Of a DNA stretch of 64,000 nucleotides, positions 39,807-49,952 are shown in pieces; position 1 is the first letter of the stretch; the number at the start of each line of letters is the position of its first letter. The position numbers were made by a program, and so were the translations under genes. The notes beneath the pieces are model-generated. The model did not search any database. It was not told the DNA's origin and was given only the letters and a program-made list of their open reading frames with translations. Where the stretch lies: NCBI RefSeq assembly GCF_001465875.1, contig NZ_LN901320.1, positions 246,001-310,000 of the forward strand. Direction: 5' to 3'. The stretch comes from Legionella saoudiensis (lineage in GTDB: Bacteria; Pseudomonadota; Gammaproteobacteria; Legionellales; Legionellaceae).

Positions 39807-40553
39807 TTAATTTAATGCATCTTCTAAGCTAATAAACCGATACCCATGATTTTCAAACATCTGCAATAAATCATCTAAAAAATAACTGTTTAAAATATTT
39901 GCATGCAGCAGTAAAATTTGCTTTGTGGGAGCACATCGTTGACTCTTTTCTGCAAGACGAGTCTGTTGCCAAACAAAATCTAGATAGTGTTGGCGTAATG
40001 TATTGAATAACTTTGGATTTGCACGCACTTCATTTGTAAATTTCAAATTGAATAAAAAATCCCGGCTATCAATAGTTACCGGAGCCACACGATAATGTTT
40101 TTTTTCTAAATAATGAAGGACCTTTCGTTTCTTAACGAAGCTGCTTTCGGCAAGGTAAGGATAGCGGTAATATTTGCTTCCAGTCATAAATGGACTAAGA
40201 ATTTTATCTGCTCGTTCTACATCGGCAATATACGCTGCAGCAGATACTTTGCGTAAATTCAAGTGCGAATAACTATGACTACCCAAAGTAAAACCAGCTT
40301 CTAAAAAGGCTTGAAGCTCTTTGGAGGTATCTTCATTAACTTTTTTACCAATGACAAAGCCTATGGCAGGAGCTTTATGTTGGGTTAATGCACGAGAAAT
40401 TTTTTCAAATTGAGCATATTCAATGGGTAAATCATCTAAAGTAATAGCAATTGTACGCTCTTTAGGAGTGCAAGGTGAGTTGGGTATTGTAGCATAAGTA
40501 ATTATAGAGAGAATGATTAAAGAAAGAGCTAAAATAAAATAATTTCTCCGCAT
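39807..40553 (-). CDS. Polysaccharide deacetylase (NodB homology domain)
   Basis: Secreted or membrane-anchored enzyme: an N-terminal hydrophobic signal (YFILALSLIILSIITYATI) precedes a NodB domain. Carbohydrate esterase 4 motifs are present: TIAITLDDLP (motif 1, DD), GSHSYSHLNL (motif 2, H-x3-H metal site), YRYPYLAE (motif 3) and ILLLHANIL (motif 5). It would remove acetyl groups from N-acetylated sugars, possibly peptidoglycan or host glycans. Length is 248 residues. Single gene, oppositely oriented to its neighbours. Confidence 0.88.
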   Translation of the reverse strand: MRRNYFILALSLIILSIITYATIPNSPCTPKERTIAITLDDLPIEYAQFEKISRALTQHKAPAIGFVIGKKVNEDTSKELQAFLEAGFTLGSHSYSHLNLRKVSAAAYIADVERADKILSPFMTGSKYYRYPYLAESSFVKKRKVLHYLEKKHYRVAPVTIDSRDFLFNLKFTNEVRANPKLFNTLRQHYLDFVWQQTRLAEKSQRCAPTKQILLLHANILNSYFLDDLLQMFENHGYRFISLEDALN

Positions 40554-40773
40554 AGAAATCCCAATTAATAAGAGGCTCGTCCTTGTCTAATTTTCCATGA
40601 TGCCATTTTAACACCACTATTATCTGAATAGTAGCGGTATGGGCTAAGTCAAGAGGGAATTGGGTTTACGAGTGTTGCATCTTCATGAAAAGAATGCTAT
40701 CAAATTAGACTGGCTTAAAATTAGTCTATTTTTTATGTGTATTTTTTAATGAATGTCTCAAGGAGCGAGCATC

Positions 40774-42783
40774 ATGGGTAGAGAAAAAAAACAGTACACA
40801 TCATACCAAGCAATGCCGAGTAGATCGCGTTTTTGGCTGTATTCTGAGGCTTGTTATACTGATGATGAGCTTAATTTAAGGACATGGGTGTTAAATATCC
40901 GTGCCAACTCGGGGATCCATCCAGATTACCTTACTAATTCAGGATCCTGGTTTGCTGAGGATGAGCAGGCATTGGTTAATGCCTATGATAACTCTTGGTT
41001 TTTCTCCAGGGTTTATAAAACACGCCAGGTTCTGAGAATGGGGGATTTTTTAGTAAAACCTGTAGATTCGCAGCGTTTGCAGTGGCCCCAATTGTATGAA
41101 TTGATGCAAAGAACAGGAGATTATTTAAGGTTACGCAATAAAGATCTGCGGGTAGAGCATTTAAACCAGCCAATGAATTTTATCTTATTGGATATTAATA
41201 ATATTCTGAAAGGAATAAGCCAGAACCCGAATATTGCGCAAACTAAGAAGGAATTAGAGCTCTTGCATCATTATATTCATACTATTGAAGCTAATACTTC
41301 TCCTTTAATTGGTTCCGATAGGTTATTTTTAGCAAATTTGCGGGCGGCAATTAATAATGAGGTAAAACCTTATTTAACGCATCTCGCGGAGTCTCAATTA
41401 TTAAAAGATCGTTTAGTAGAATTAGCTAAGACCACCCAACAACTTTATACAGAGTGTAATCGAGGAGCACATTTTGCCTTTAATCCCAATGCAATTAATC
41501 CCCACCCACGGGATTTGCTCAGTGGGCAGCCAGAGGATTTAAAAGCTTATCCCACCTTGGCGGCTAAAGAATGTGCTAAAAAGGAAACGCAAGCGCTTGC
41601 AACCTCAATTTCAACTTTAAAGTTGTCGTCTGAGGGGTTGCGCAACTGTGCCCATTTCAGTCTCATCAATATGGAAGATGAGGTATTGCAGCTTTATGCT
41701 AAGGCCGTGGTTGATTTAAATGAGCTGGCGCGATTTCAGAAAATCATTGAAGAAACTATTGGATTATTAGGACAGGCTGGGGAGGTTTATACCGTTTATC
41801 AATTTAAAGAACAGTTAACCTTATTGCTCACACAGCTTGATCATTTCGTTGAGTTCTCTGCACAAACAATGGATGATTTATTATTAGAAAATACGCAAGC
41901 CTACCATAAAGCGATTCAGGATGAACAAAAATTATCTTTTTTCCAACGATGGTTTACTTCAGAGCAAGAAAAATTAGATACCTTTATTAAAAATCAGGAT
42001 ATATTGTCTCAATACCCATCTACAGCATCGGAGCTTGCGCAGACCAGGCAGGAGTTGAAAAAAAATATCGCGCAGATACTAGAGCATTTAAATAAATCGG
42101 CAACTCCAGAAACAAATTTTGTTGCGATTGCCGAGCAAGCTCAAGAATTGAATCGTTTGATGGGTTCAATGCATGATTGGGTTTCGGTGCAATATGAGGC
42201 GAAGGGATTAACTCCTCCTCAAAAGCCTGAGCAGTTACGCATTTTACCGAAAGTGCAAACACCACCTTTGGTGGAATGCGTTCCATCTACAGTGGAGGAA
42301 ATTATATCTACTTCCAATACTACCGCTAATTTCTCTCAAGAGCGTATGATTACCCCGAATACGGCATCTGCTATTTGTCCTCCCGATCGACCCGAATGTT
42401 CCCGGATATCTGTTTCCCAAACGAGTACACAAAACTCGCTTTATTTAATTGGATTAGTCACATTGATTCCTATAGGACTAATTCTCCTCTATCTTCTTTT
42501 GAAATCGCGGGAAACACCAGAACCCATTATTTATGGAAGTAAGGAAGAGTTTGGCGAGGTTTTGGTTAAGCTAGAAGATTTAATTGCGCAGATAAAGGGG
42601 GCGCATGAGTATGATGAAGACAGATATGATCAACTTGATTTTGAGGATTTTATTAGCAGATATGAACGCTTATGTAGAAAAGCGCATTCAAAATGCTATG
42701 AAGTGGAAAATTTAAAAGATCTTTATGATGATATGAATGCTTATTATGGGGAATTTTTGCAACAAAAAATGTACCTACAGTAA
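40774..42783 (+). CDS. Membrane-anchored orphan protein, effector candidate
   Basis: Not recognised. The ATG at 40774 has an AAGGAG site 8 bases upstream; the ATG at 40753 lies before that site and is less likely. The 669-residue protein is helical and hydrophilic for about 550 residues, with a Trp/Tyr-rich N-terminus (SRFWLYSEACYTDDEL, SWFAEDEQALVNAYDNSWFF). A single strong membrane segment (SLYLIGLVTLIPIGLILLYLL, about 555-577) is followed by an acidic helical tail (YDEDRYDQLDFEDFISRYER). A tail-anchor-like position, large size and lack of signal peptide fit Legionella effectors that sit on host membranes, but no domain supports this directly. Confidence 0.55.
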   Translation: MGREKKQYTSYQAMPSRSRFWLYSEACYTDDELNLRTWVLNIRANSGIHPDYLTNSGSWFAEDEQALVNAYDNSWFFSRVYKTRQVLRMGDFLVKPVDSQRLQWPQLYELMQRTGDYLRLRNKDLRVEHLNQPMNFILLDINNILKGISQNPNIAQTKKELELLHHYIHTIEANTSPLIGSDRLFLANLRAAINNEVKPYLTHLAESQLLKDRLVELAKTTQQLYTECNRGAHFAFNPNAINPHPRDLLSGQPEDLKAYPTLAAKECAKKETQALATSISTLKLSSEGLRNCAHFSLINMEDEVLQLYAKAVVDLNELARFQKIIEETIGLLGQAGEVYTVYQFKEQLTLLLTQLDHFVEFSAQTMDDLLLENTQAYHKAIQDEQKLSFFQRWFTSEQEKLDTFIKNQDILSQYPSTASELAQTRQELKKNIAQILEHLNKSATPETNFVAIAEQAQELNRLMGSMHDWVSVQYEAKGLTPPQKPEQLRILPKVQTPPLVECVPSTVEEIISTSNTTANFSQERMITPNTASAICPPDRPECSRISVSQTSTQNSLYLIGLVTLIPIGLILLYLLLKSRETPEPIIYGSKEEFGEVLVKLEDLIAQIKGAHEYDEDRYDQLDFEDFISRYERLCRKAHSKCYEVENLKDLYDDMNAYYGEFLQQKMYLQ

Positions 42784-43147
42784 ATTACTAGGGGTAGCCT
42801 GGTGGCAAGTAACTAGGCTACGCTAATATAAGTATATTTTTAGAGATTGGGTTGATATTGATACATGATGGCTGTAAAAAAAACAAAAAGAACCTTACTT
42901 TGGTCCCGGATAACAGACCCCATTTTAAGCTGCATTTTTTTTCTCGCAAACTCACGCTAAATTACTGGTAAAAATAACAATATTGGTACTAAACTTATTT
43001 TATATGCTCGTAGTCCTAAAAATGCAGTTGGGCAGATAGCTAGAAATCGCTTAAGCCTTTTTTCTAGGATAAGAATAATTAAGCAACTTGGTATTTAAGC
43101 ATAAATCTTGCATAGAATAATAAAAGTTAGTGAGAAGGGGGCGGCAT
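42784..43147. other. 364-base gap upstream of enhA
   Basis: It begins with the degenerate repeat at 42794-42821. The remainder is AT-rich and holds a small GGTC...GACC hairpin near 42902-42919 and poly-A/poly-T stretches. The enhA promoter should lie in the last 100 bases (TTGGTA and TAGAAT near 43090-43120 are weakly spaced at 19). No gene is seen. Confidence 0.35.
42794..42821 (+). repeat. Degenerate copy of the GTAGCCTGGT repeat
   Basis: GTAGCCTGGT ... AACTAGGCTAC is the same unit as the perfect inverted repeat at 22938-22971, with a few mismatches. It lies 10 bases after the stop of the 669-residue orphan gene. Confidence 0.55.
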
Positions 43148-43864
43148 ATGAAAAAAATAATGTTAATTGCATTGATGATGCTTATGGGTGCCGTAGCAAA
43201 TGCAGGGTTTTACGGTACAGGATTATGTGGCTACCCGCAATATAATTGCATCACAATAGTGGCAGGTCAAAATTGGGAAAATCTATTCCCAGATCCTAAA
43301 CAGCGTGATGTAGTGCAGCGCATCAATCGAACTTATAACCCTTTATGGGCAGGTAAAGTCATTGCCGTACCTAAAAACTTAGCCTACCTTAGTATGTTGG
43401 ATGTGGCACCATTTCCTCTCAAAATACCCGGCGAAAATCAAAAAGAGATTATTGTTGACCAAGATAAACTCGCATGGGGTGCTTATGATGCTCAGGGGAA
43501 TCTTGTGAGATGGGGACCTATATCTTCTGGAAGAGATAAGTGTTCTGACTCAAACCGCTCCTGCAGAACTTTGACCGGAATTTTTCGAGTCTTCAGTAAG
43601 GAAAATGAAAAATGCACCTCTGATGTATTCCCTATCGGTAAAGGAGGAGCCAAAATGCCTTACTGTATGTATTTCCATAAGGGTTTTGCATTACATGGTT
43701 CTGATGATATTCCTGGAGTGCGAGCCAGTCATGGCTGTGTGCGCATGTTTGTTGAAGATGCTAAATGGTTGAATCATGATTTTGTCGAATTATCCAGTGA
43801 ACGTAATAATTTCATGGGTACGGTTGTGATTGTGCGTCCAATAAATGACAGTGAGAAAATATGA
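43148..43864 (+). CDS. enhA: EnhA-type L,D-transpeptidase (YkuD)
   Basis: A periplasmic enzyme that cross-links or edits peptidoglycan via L,D bonds. The ATG at 43148 with a strong GAAGGGGG site starts a signal peptide (MKKIMLIALMMLMGAVANAG). A LysM-like N-terminal part (NCITIVAGQNWENLF, NPLWAGKVIAVPKNL) precedes the YkuD domain with the catalytic HGS...SHGCVRM motif (FALHGSDD, VRASHGCVRMF). It has 238 residues. It is the first gene of the enhA-enhB-enhC cluster known from L. pneumophila for enhanced host entry; the next gene overlaps it by 4 bases. Confidence 0.88.
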   Translation: MKKIMLIALMMLMGAVANAGFYGTGLCGYPQYNCITIVAGQNWENLFPDPKQRDVVQRINRTYNPLWAGKVIAVPKNLAYLSMLDVAPFPLKIPGENQKEIIVDQDKLAWGAYDAQGNLVRWGPISSGRDKCSDSNRSCRTLTGIFRVFSKENEKCTSDVFPIGKGGAKMPYCMYFHKGFALHGSDDIPGVRASHGCVRMFVEDAKWLNHDFVELSSERNNFMGTVVIVRPINDSEKI

Positions 43865-44427
43865 TGAATACTCTAAAAAAATTCACCTCAATTTCTTTGA
43901 TGCTTTTTGTTGGACTATTATCGACTGAACTTGAGGCTGCGAAAGCTAAGAAAATAGACCCAGCAGAAGCTCAGCAAAAAGCAGCAAAGGAAGAGGCTCG
44001 ATTTCCTATAGGGTGTACTCCAGTGGGTTATCAACAACGTCTTAAAGTACTCTCTCTTTTCCCTGGAAAAGAAGGAGCCTTACAATCTTTATATTTCTTC
44101 TACAATAAATTACCGCAGACCGTAAGCTTATATCAAATGCGTGATGAAGACAGTGAATATTCTACTCGTTTCAACCATAGTATTGGTCCTAATCAATGGG
44201 CGGCTTTAGCTACAGGTGAGCCTTTGGTCAAGTTCATTTGTACTTTAGGGGATGGCAAAAAGTCCTACGGTAAAATAATTGATTGTGCGGATACGATTAA
44301 AGTCTGCGAATATGTACACGTAAAATTTGGTTTAAATAATAAAGGCAACTTCTGGGTTTCTGATGGTAACTCAAGAAATGGGGCCGTTAATGATGTAGTA
44401 CATTATGGCATTATACCAGGGGTATAA
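43861..44427 (+). CDS. enhB: EnhB family exported protein
   Basis: Second gene of the enh cluster. The 188-residue protein has an N-terminal signal (KKFTSISLMLFVGLLSTELEA) followed by a Lys/Ala-rich linker (AKAKKIDPAEAQQKAAKEEA) and a small Cys-containing domain (GCTPVGYQQRLKVLSLFPGK, KFICTLGDGK, DCADTIKVCEYVHVKFG). The start ATGATG at 43861 overlaps the enhA stop, indicating coupled translation. No biochemical role is known to me; naming follows position and exported character. Confidence 0.75.
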   Translation: MMNTLKKFTSISLMLFVGLLSTELEAAKAKKIDPAEAQQKAAKEEARFPIGCTPVGYQQRLKVLSLFPGKEGALQSLYFFYNKLPQTVSLYQMRDEDSEYSTRFNHSIGPNQWAALATGEPLVKFICTLGDGKKSYGKIIDCADTIKVCEYVHVKFGLNNKGNFWVSDGNSRNGAVNDVVHYGIIPGV

Positions 44428-44496
44428 ATCTCAATTCAGCAACGGGATTTGTCAGTGAATTAAGATTGAATTGCCATGTAAAGAGGGAGAATCTTC

Positions 44497-47400
44497 ATGA
44501 AATCGCTAGTGCCTTGGGTATGTTTGCTCGCAGCAACCGCCAGCCAGCAGGTTGTTGCCGATGATTTCAGCGCTTATCGCCTGGGAAATTATAATAAGGC
44601 GATTGAGCCATTAATGAATCAAACCGGGAAAAATGCGGTTGCTGATTATTATTTAGGGCGCATTTATCTTTACGGATATGGCCAACTAAAAAATACCCAG
44701 TTAGCAATGCGCTATTTTACGCAATCCGCACGTAAAGGCTATTTGCCTGCGATCATGCTTGTTGCGAAATATACTCTATTGCACGATAAGGACCCAGAAA
44801 AGGCGGTAACCTGGTTTAAACAAGCTGCTTCGGCTGGAAACGTGGATGCACAAATGTTTGTGGCTGCGGCCTATCTTTATGGCATCGGTGTGAAGAAAAA
44901 TTACGATACGGCAACTAAATTTTATATTGATGCAGCAAAAAATGGTAACTCCGTTGCGCAATATACTTTAGCCGAAAATTTTATCAATAGCCGCAATTCT
45001 TCGAACAATAAGTTAGGACTTATTTGGTTAAATAAAGCGGTAGCCAACGGCAATCCACAAGCACTAACTAAATTAGGCAGTCTATACCTTTCCGGCAAAT
45101 TGGTTGATAAGGATGTTGAAAAAGGTACCGAATTATTAAATAAGGCTGCTGCCCAAGGTTTTGCTCCAGCAATGGTTAAATTAGGTGAGGCTGCGCTGGC
45201 GCAAAATCAAAAAGATCAAGCGCTAAAATGGTTTGAAAAAGCAGGAAATTACCAAAATAATGAAGCTTATCTTGAGTTGGCCGAAGTTTATTCGGATGAA
45301 AAGAGCCCAATACATGATCCTAAAACAGCATTTTTGTGGACATTAAAGGCTGCACAAAATAATTCTACAGAGGCAAAACGCCAATTAGCTGAGTTTTATA
45401 AAAAAGGCCTTGGCGTTGAAGCAGACTTGGACATGGCCAAGCAATGGCAAGATCAGGCCAACCAAGATGAAAAAGTAAATAGCCAAGACAAGGCTTTAGC
45501 CGCTGCGGCTCTGTGGTTAAGTAATGGTACTACGGATAAACTGGCGCAAACGGCTTATCAAATGAATGGTATTTTAAGTGCTTGGAGTAATCCGGCAGTT
45601 TTAGGCGATTATGCATATAACCAAGCGCCTAAATTAAAAACAATTTCTCGACATCATATCTTTAAGCCTCAATTTGAATTGGTGCAGCCTAATGAAGTAC
45701 CAATTACCAGTTATTATGATGCCCTGTTAAGTCGTGAGGCGAGTGCTCAATCCAACCAATGGATGTATCCTATTTATCCATTGAATAACCAAGTAGCAGA
45801 TGTAGAAAGGGCCAATAGCCTTATTGTTGCCCATCCTGATTTGCCTGCTCCTTATCTTGATGCTCAATATCCTGATATTGCTCAAAATCCAAGCATTATG
45901 GATTTATGGACAGAGGGCTGGCAAAAGCAAGTTAATATGATGTCGGCTTTTTATCAGTTATATAACCGAGCGATATTGGGCGATGCACAAACGCAATTTG
46001 AAATAGGACAAATGTTTCAATATGGAATAGGAGTTGCTCAAAACGATTCTGCGGCAATTGCGTTCTACCAAAATGCGGTGCAACAACAACATTTAGGTGC
46101 AGAATATAATCTAGGTATGTTGTATTTACAGCACGCGAAGACGAAAGAGGATTATCAGCAAGCTTTAGAAGATTTAACTGATGCAGCATTTAAAGGAAAT
46201 AAAAATTCTCAATACGTACTGTCTAGAATTCTGGAAAAAGGAATAACTGGGCCTGAGGGAACGGTATACATCAAAGCGGATCCTGAACAAGCTAATTCGA
46301 TGTTGTATTTGGCTGCAGCGAATAATTATGGATTAGCAGAATATGATTTAGCTGATCGTTTAGCACGTCAGTATGATAGCAATTTAAGTGTGGATGCGAA
46401 AAAGCAAAAAATTGCATTAATACGTGAATTATATCAAGGAGCTGCGGACAGAGGTATTTCCAATGCCTTATTGCCCTTGGCATTTTATAATGCCATGGAC
46501 AGCAATGTGAAACTGCAGGCTAAAGCCTTTGCTGTTGCTAAAGAACAAGCTGAGGCCGGGAATGAAAAAGCCGCCTTGCTCCTAGGAATTCTTTATGATC
46601 GTGGAATAGGGGTTAGTGCTGATTCTGCCAAAGCAATTCACTGGTATCAACAAGCAGGACAAAATGCAGTAAGCCAATTTATTTTAGGTACTTATACTGC
46701 TGAGGGCAAAGGTGTTGAAAAAAATAATGAGCAAGGAATGGTGCAATTGCAGCAAGCAGTAAAAGATAAGTTTTCTTATGCTGACTTTAATATGGCCGTA
46801 CTGTTGCAACAAGCAAAACGAGACTTCTTACCCGATCTAATTCACTCTTATGAATTAGGCAATGGTCATGCGGGAATTGTTTTAGCTGATTATTATCTGG
46901 CTGAAAATACCGATGTAGAAAAAATGAAACAAGCTAGAGCGATTTATGAAGGCTTGGCTCAGAAAGGAGATAAAGACGCCCAATTAAAATTAGCCTATAT
47001 GGATGAGAAGGGTTTGAGTGGGGCACCGAATATGGCTGATGCGCAACGCTGGTACACCGCTTCGGCAGTACAGGGAGAGCCACAGGCTGAATATTTACTA
47101 GGCCAATTCTATCAATTGGGTAATAGTGGTGAGCCTGATTATAATGCAGCAAAAGAGTGGTACAAAAAAGCAGCAGCGACCTTACCTGAAGCCTATGTTG
47201 CCTTAGGCTTTATTAATGAGACTGTGGATGATGATTACCCAAAAGCGCTCAAAGCTTATGAACAAGCCGCAGCTAAAGGCAATGCTCTAGGTATCTATAA
47301 TTTAGGCCTGATGTATTTGTATGGTAAAGGTACGCCAGTGGATTACGCAAAAGCTAAAGAGTTATTTGTCAAAGCAGCAAATGATAAAGTTCATGATGCA

Positions 47401-48096
47401 ATGAATCAATTAGGTAGCATATACTTCATGGGGCTTGGTCAACCTCGGGATGAACAACAAGCTTTAGCTTGGTACAAAAAAGCTGCCGATTTAGGAAATG
47501 CAAATGCACTTTATGAGTTAGGCTTACTTTCAGAAACTGGAGTAACTTCGAAAATAGATTTTGCCGAAGCGCTTAAATACTATCAGGCAGCCGCCGCTAA
47601 GGGTAATGAAAAGGCTATGTTGGCTCTAGCCAGAATGTACCATTATGGATTAGGTGTCGATAAAGATCCAAAAATGGCAGCCAGTTTCTACCAAAAATTG
47701 GCAGCACGGCAAAATGCATATGCTCAATATCAGCTTGGTACTTATTATCTAGAGGGTACAGCAGGTGAGTTATCTCCTGCAAAAGGAAAGCTGTTACTGC
47801 AACAAGCCAGTGATAATGGCAGCATACAAGCACGTAAAGTGCTACAGCGCATGGAAGCAAAAACGCAAGCTCGAGTCAGTTTCGTTGAGCCGGTAAGTAT
47901 GGAGCGTGCGCCTATTGTTGCTGGAGAGGCTGCGAACAGATTGTATTTTGACGCCTTAAATGAGTGGAATCGAGGTGATGAGCTCTTGTCACGAATGCTC
48001 CTACAACACATCGTGACAAAATATCCTGACTTCGAACCTGCGCGTCGCGCATATGAGCAAGTAAATCAAGCTAGAATGGCTAATTCTTATAGTTAA
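44497..48096 (+). CDS. enhC: EnhC, Sel1-repeat periplasmic protein
   Basis: A 1199-residue exported protein (signal MKSLVPWVCLLAATASQQVVA, cleaved before DDF) built almost wholly of Sel1-like TPR repeats of about 36 residues, for example NYYLG-type starts, AKAIHWYQQAGQNAVSQFIL, ALAWYKKAADLGNANALYEL and YALGVDKDPK-like turns. In L. pneumophila EnhC supports intracellular growth and limits immune detection by interfering with the lytic transglycosylase Slt, so fewer muropeptides are released. Length is as reported for EnhC (about 1200). It follows enhB after 69 bases with an AGAGGGAG ribosome site. The cluster links cell-wall turnover to virulence. Confidence 0.9.
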   Translation: MKSLVPWVCLLAATASQQVVADDFSAYRLGNYNKAIEPLMNQTGKNAVADYYLGRIYLYGYGQLKNTQLAMRYFTQSARKGYLPAIMLVAKYTLLHDKDPEKAVTWFKQAASAGNVDAQMFVAAAYLYGIGVKKNYDTATKFYIDAAKNGNSVAQYTLAENFINSRNSSNNKLGLIWLNKAVANGNPQALTKLGSLYLSGKLVDKDVEKGTELLNKAAAQGFAPAMVKLGEAALAQNQKDQALKWFEKAGNYQNNEAYLELAEVYSDEKSPIHDPKTAFLWTLKAAQNNSTEAKRQLAEFYKKGLGVEADLDMAKQWQDQANQDEKVNSQDKALAAAALWLSNGTTDKLAQTAYQMNGILSAWSNPAVLGDYAYNQAPKLKTISRHHIFKPQFELVQPNEVPITSYYDALLSREASAQSNQWMYPIYPLNNQVADVERANSLIVAHPDLPAPYLDAQYPDIAQNPSIMDLWTEGWQKQVNMMSAFYQLYNRAILGDAQTQFEIGQMFQYGIGVAQNDSAAIAFYQNAVQQQHLGAEYNLGMLYLQHAKTKEDYQQALEDLTDAAFKGNKNSQYVLSRILEKGITGPEGTVYIKADPEQANSMLYLAAANNYGLAEYDLADRLARQYDSNLSVDAKKQKIALIRELYQGAADRGISNALLPLAFYNAMDSNVKLQAKAFAVAKEQAEAGNEKAALLLGILYDRGIGVSADSAKAIHWYQQAGQNAVSQFILGTYTAEGKGVEKNNEQGMVQLQQAVKDKFSYADFNMAVLLQQAKRDFLPDLIHSYELGNGHAGIVLADYYLAENTDVEKMKQARAIYEGLAQKGDKDAQLKLAYMDEKGLSGAPNMADAQRWYTASAVQGEPQAEYLLGQFYQLGNSGEPDYNAAKEWYKKAAATLPEAYVALGFINETVDDDYPKALKAYEQAAAKGNALGIYNLGLMYLYGKGTPVDYAKAKELFVKAANDKVHDAMNQLGSIYFMGLGQPRDEQQALAWYKKAADLGNANALYELGLLSETGVTSKIDFAEALKYYQAAAAKGNEKAMLALARMYHYGLGVDKDPKMAASFYQKLAARQNAYAQYQLGTYYLEGTAGELSPAKGKLLLQQASDNGSIQARKVLQRMEAKTQARVSFVEPVSMERAPIVAGEAANRLYFDALNEWNRGDELLSRMLLQHIVTKYPDFEPARRAYEQVNQARMANSYS

Positions 48097-48140
48097 TCAA
48101 ACTTACTATAAATGGCTTATGTAGTTGGGCCCTCGTGCTA

Positions 48141-48168
48141 ACGTCATCCCAGATGCTTGGGATGACGT
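48141..48168 (+). terminator. Hairpin downstream of enhC
   Basis: ACGTCATCCCA and TGGGATGACGT form a perfect 11-base stem with a six-base loop, 44 bases after the enhC stop. No U-rich tail follows directly, so it may be a short dispersed repeat that also works as a transcript end for enhABC. Confidence 0.55.
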
Positions 48169-48290
48169 AATTCAATGATTTGTCACTGGTCTAGGAATGG
48201 CATTATTGACTAGTTTATAAAAATCCTTGTGTATTAATTTAAAACAGGTAATAATAAAGGCAAATATTGTATATTTTTTGGACTATTTAA

Positions 48291-49844
48291 ATGGGTTTTT
48301 GGCCAACTAAAGAGAACGAAGGGGAATTTTTTACTTCATCTCCTAACTTTGATTTATTGATAAATAACAATGAATTATCCTATCGCAGTCTTGCTTCTTT
48401 AATTCAAGATCTTAATAACGCCAGTATTAAATTTTCTGCTCAAGAGTTGGAAAAGAGCAATTTTTTTCCTTGGCTAACATTTGCTCTAGGCTGTGCAGTT
48501 AAACTGGCTGGCATGGATCACAAGACAAAGTTAGATACAAATCCTATTATGCTAATTACTAGTCTTGTTCAAAGCATTTTAAATAATGATCCTGATATTA
48601 TGCATGCTATGTTTAATCAGCAAATAAATGAAGGTCATTTTAAAGGGCAAAATTTTGCGTATTTTTGGATGGATAATTTTTGTTCTCTTGTTTATAGTTC
48701 AAATGATGATTTAAGCTCATTAGAGGCTCTTAACCTGATGTTTCAGAAATTAGTAAATGTCTTGGGTTCAAGGTTTTGCTCTTTGCTGATACAAAATAAT
48801 GAAGAAGGCAACCAAAAAGGAAAGAATGCCCTTTTGGCTTTGCTACGTAGCTATCAGAAGTCGGCTAGCGAGATGAGTAATAAGTTGGAAACACAGCTTA
48901 TTGCGGAGCTATTTCATTGTTGTATGCAAAAAGATTGGAGCCTTATGGGGGCAGCATTAACTCAAGAAATTACTGAGAGCTTATTTCGCGGTAAGAGTTG
49001 TCTCTATTTATTAAGTTGTATTTTGCTTCAAGCTACTAAATTTGAAAATAAAGCATCAATTACAATAATTCAGGATGTAATGTTACATGCCCTAAAAGAG
49101 CATCCCAAACAATTTGCCGATTCTTTTTATAAGCGCCATGCACAAGGGCTGTATCCGGGATTATCCTCATTCCATCTTATTTTATTAAGTTTGGTTGAAG
49201 CTGCTTATAAAAACAATGACAGCGAAGTTATAGCCCAGTTGATGGCGATATTTAACGAGCTGCTAAAGCATGATAACAAAGTGGATGTGGTGATTTCTGA
49301 ATTGCTCCAAACAATTAAGGCTGGAGAATATCAGGAGCTTAATGGCCTGGTATTTTTATGTAGAGCATTAGTTGCAGCGATGGCGCATCATATTGATGTC
49401 ACTCCTATGATGAATTTTATTCTGGATGTAATTAAGGTGGCTCCAGCTGATTTATTAGCGACAGCAGTATTTCAATCAGCACCAGCACATGCAGTACCAG
49501 AGTATACCCATTCCCCAATAAATCAAATGATAAATTTAGTGCAAGATAAAAACAAACCAGTACAGCAACAGAATGCCCAAGCGATTATTGATGCCCTAGT
49601 TTACTCTCAAGCTGGATCTCAAATTCGTACTTTATTATCACCTGATGCCCGATTTTTTTTTGTAAGTGGAGTTGATCCAAAATCCCAAAATGATTTATTT
49701 GAGGAACCTTCTGTTTCTACGGTAGCCAAAATGGCCGGCTCTTCATCGAGTACAGGTTCTTCCGTTTCGAGTAAAATAAGGCTATTTGCCTCGAGGAAAG
49801 AGGACAAAGAGGTTATTTTTAAGGACTTCCCTAAGCCGATGTAG
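48291..49844 (+). CDS. Solenoid-like paralog A of a tandem pair, unknown function
   Basis: Not recognised. The 517-residue protein has no signal peptide or membrane segment. It contains about six degenerate repeats of roughly 56 residues with a shared core, for example at 51-74 (ELEKSNFFPWLTFALGCAVK), 107-133 (FNQQINEGHFKGQNFAYFWM), 165-190 (EEGNQKGKNALLALLR), 221-247 (LTQEITESLFRGKSCLYLLS), 277-305 (AQGLYPGLSSFHLILLSLVE) and 338-365 (IKAGEYQELNGLVFLCRALV). This suggests an alpha-solenoid scaffold. A Ser-rich tail (AGSSSSTGSSVSSKIR) ends it. The next gene is a clear paralog. Taxonomically restricted and effector-like, but unproven. Confidence 0.6.
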   Translation: MGFWPTKENEGEFFTSSPNFDLLINNNELSYRSLASLIQDLNNASIKFSAQELEKSNFFPWLTFALGCAVKLAGMDHKTKLDTNPIMLITSLVQSILNNDPDIMHAMFNQQINEGHFKGQNFAYFWMDNFCSLVYSSNDDLSSLEALNLMFQKLVNVLGSRFCSLLIQNNEEGNQKGKNALLALLRSYQKSASEMSNKLETQLIAELFHCCMQKDWSLMGAALTQEITESLFRGKSCLYLLSCILLQATKFENKASITIIQDVMLHALKEHPKQFADSFYKRHAQGLYPGLSSFHLILLSLVEAAYKNNDSEVIAQLMAIFNELLKHDNKVDVVISELLQTIKAGEYQELNGLVFLCRALVAAMAHHIDVTPMMNFILDVIKVAPADLLATAVFQSAPAHAVPEYTHSPINQMINLVQDKNKPVQQQNAQAIIDALVYSQAGSQIRTLLSPDARFFFVSGVDPKSQNDLFEEPSVSTVAKMAGSSSSTGSSVSSKIRLFASRKEDKEVIFKDFPKPM

Positions 49845-49952
49845 GCTTAGGGAGAACGCTATATGTGCTCAATTAATAATCTACTTGCCTATTAGTTAGT
49901 TTACTACCATAATTGACAATAATAATAAATTACTTCTTTGATAGGCACTTAG

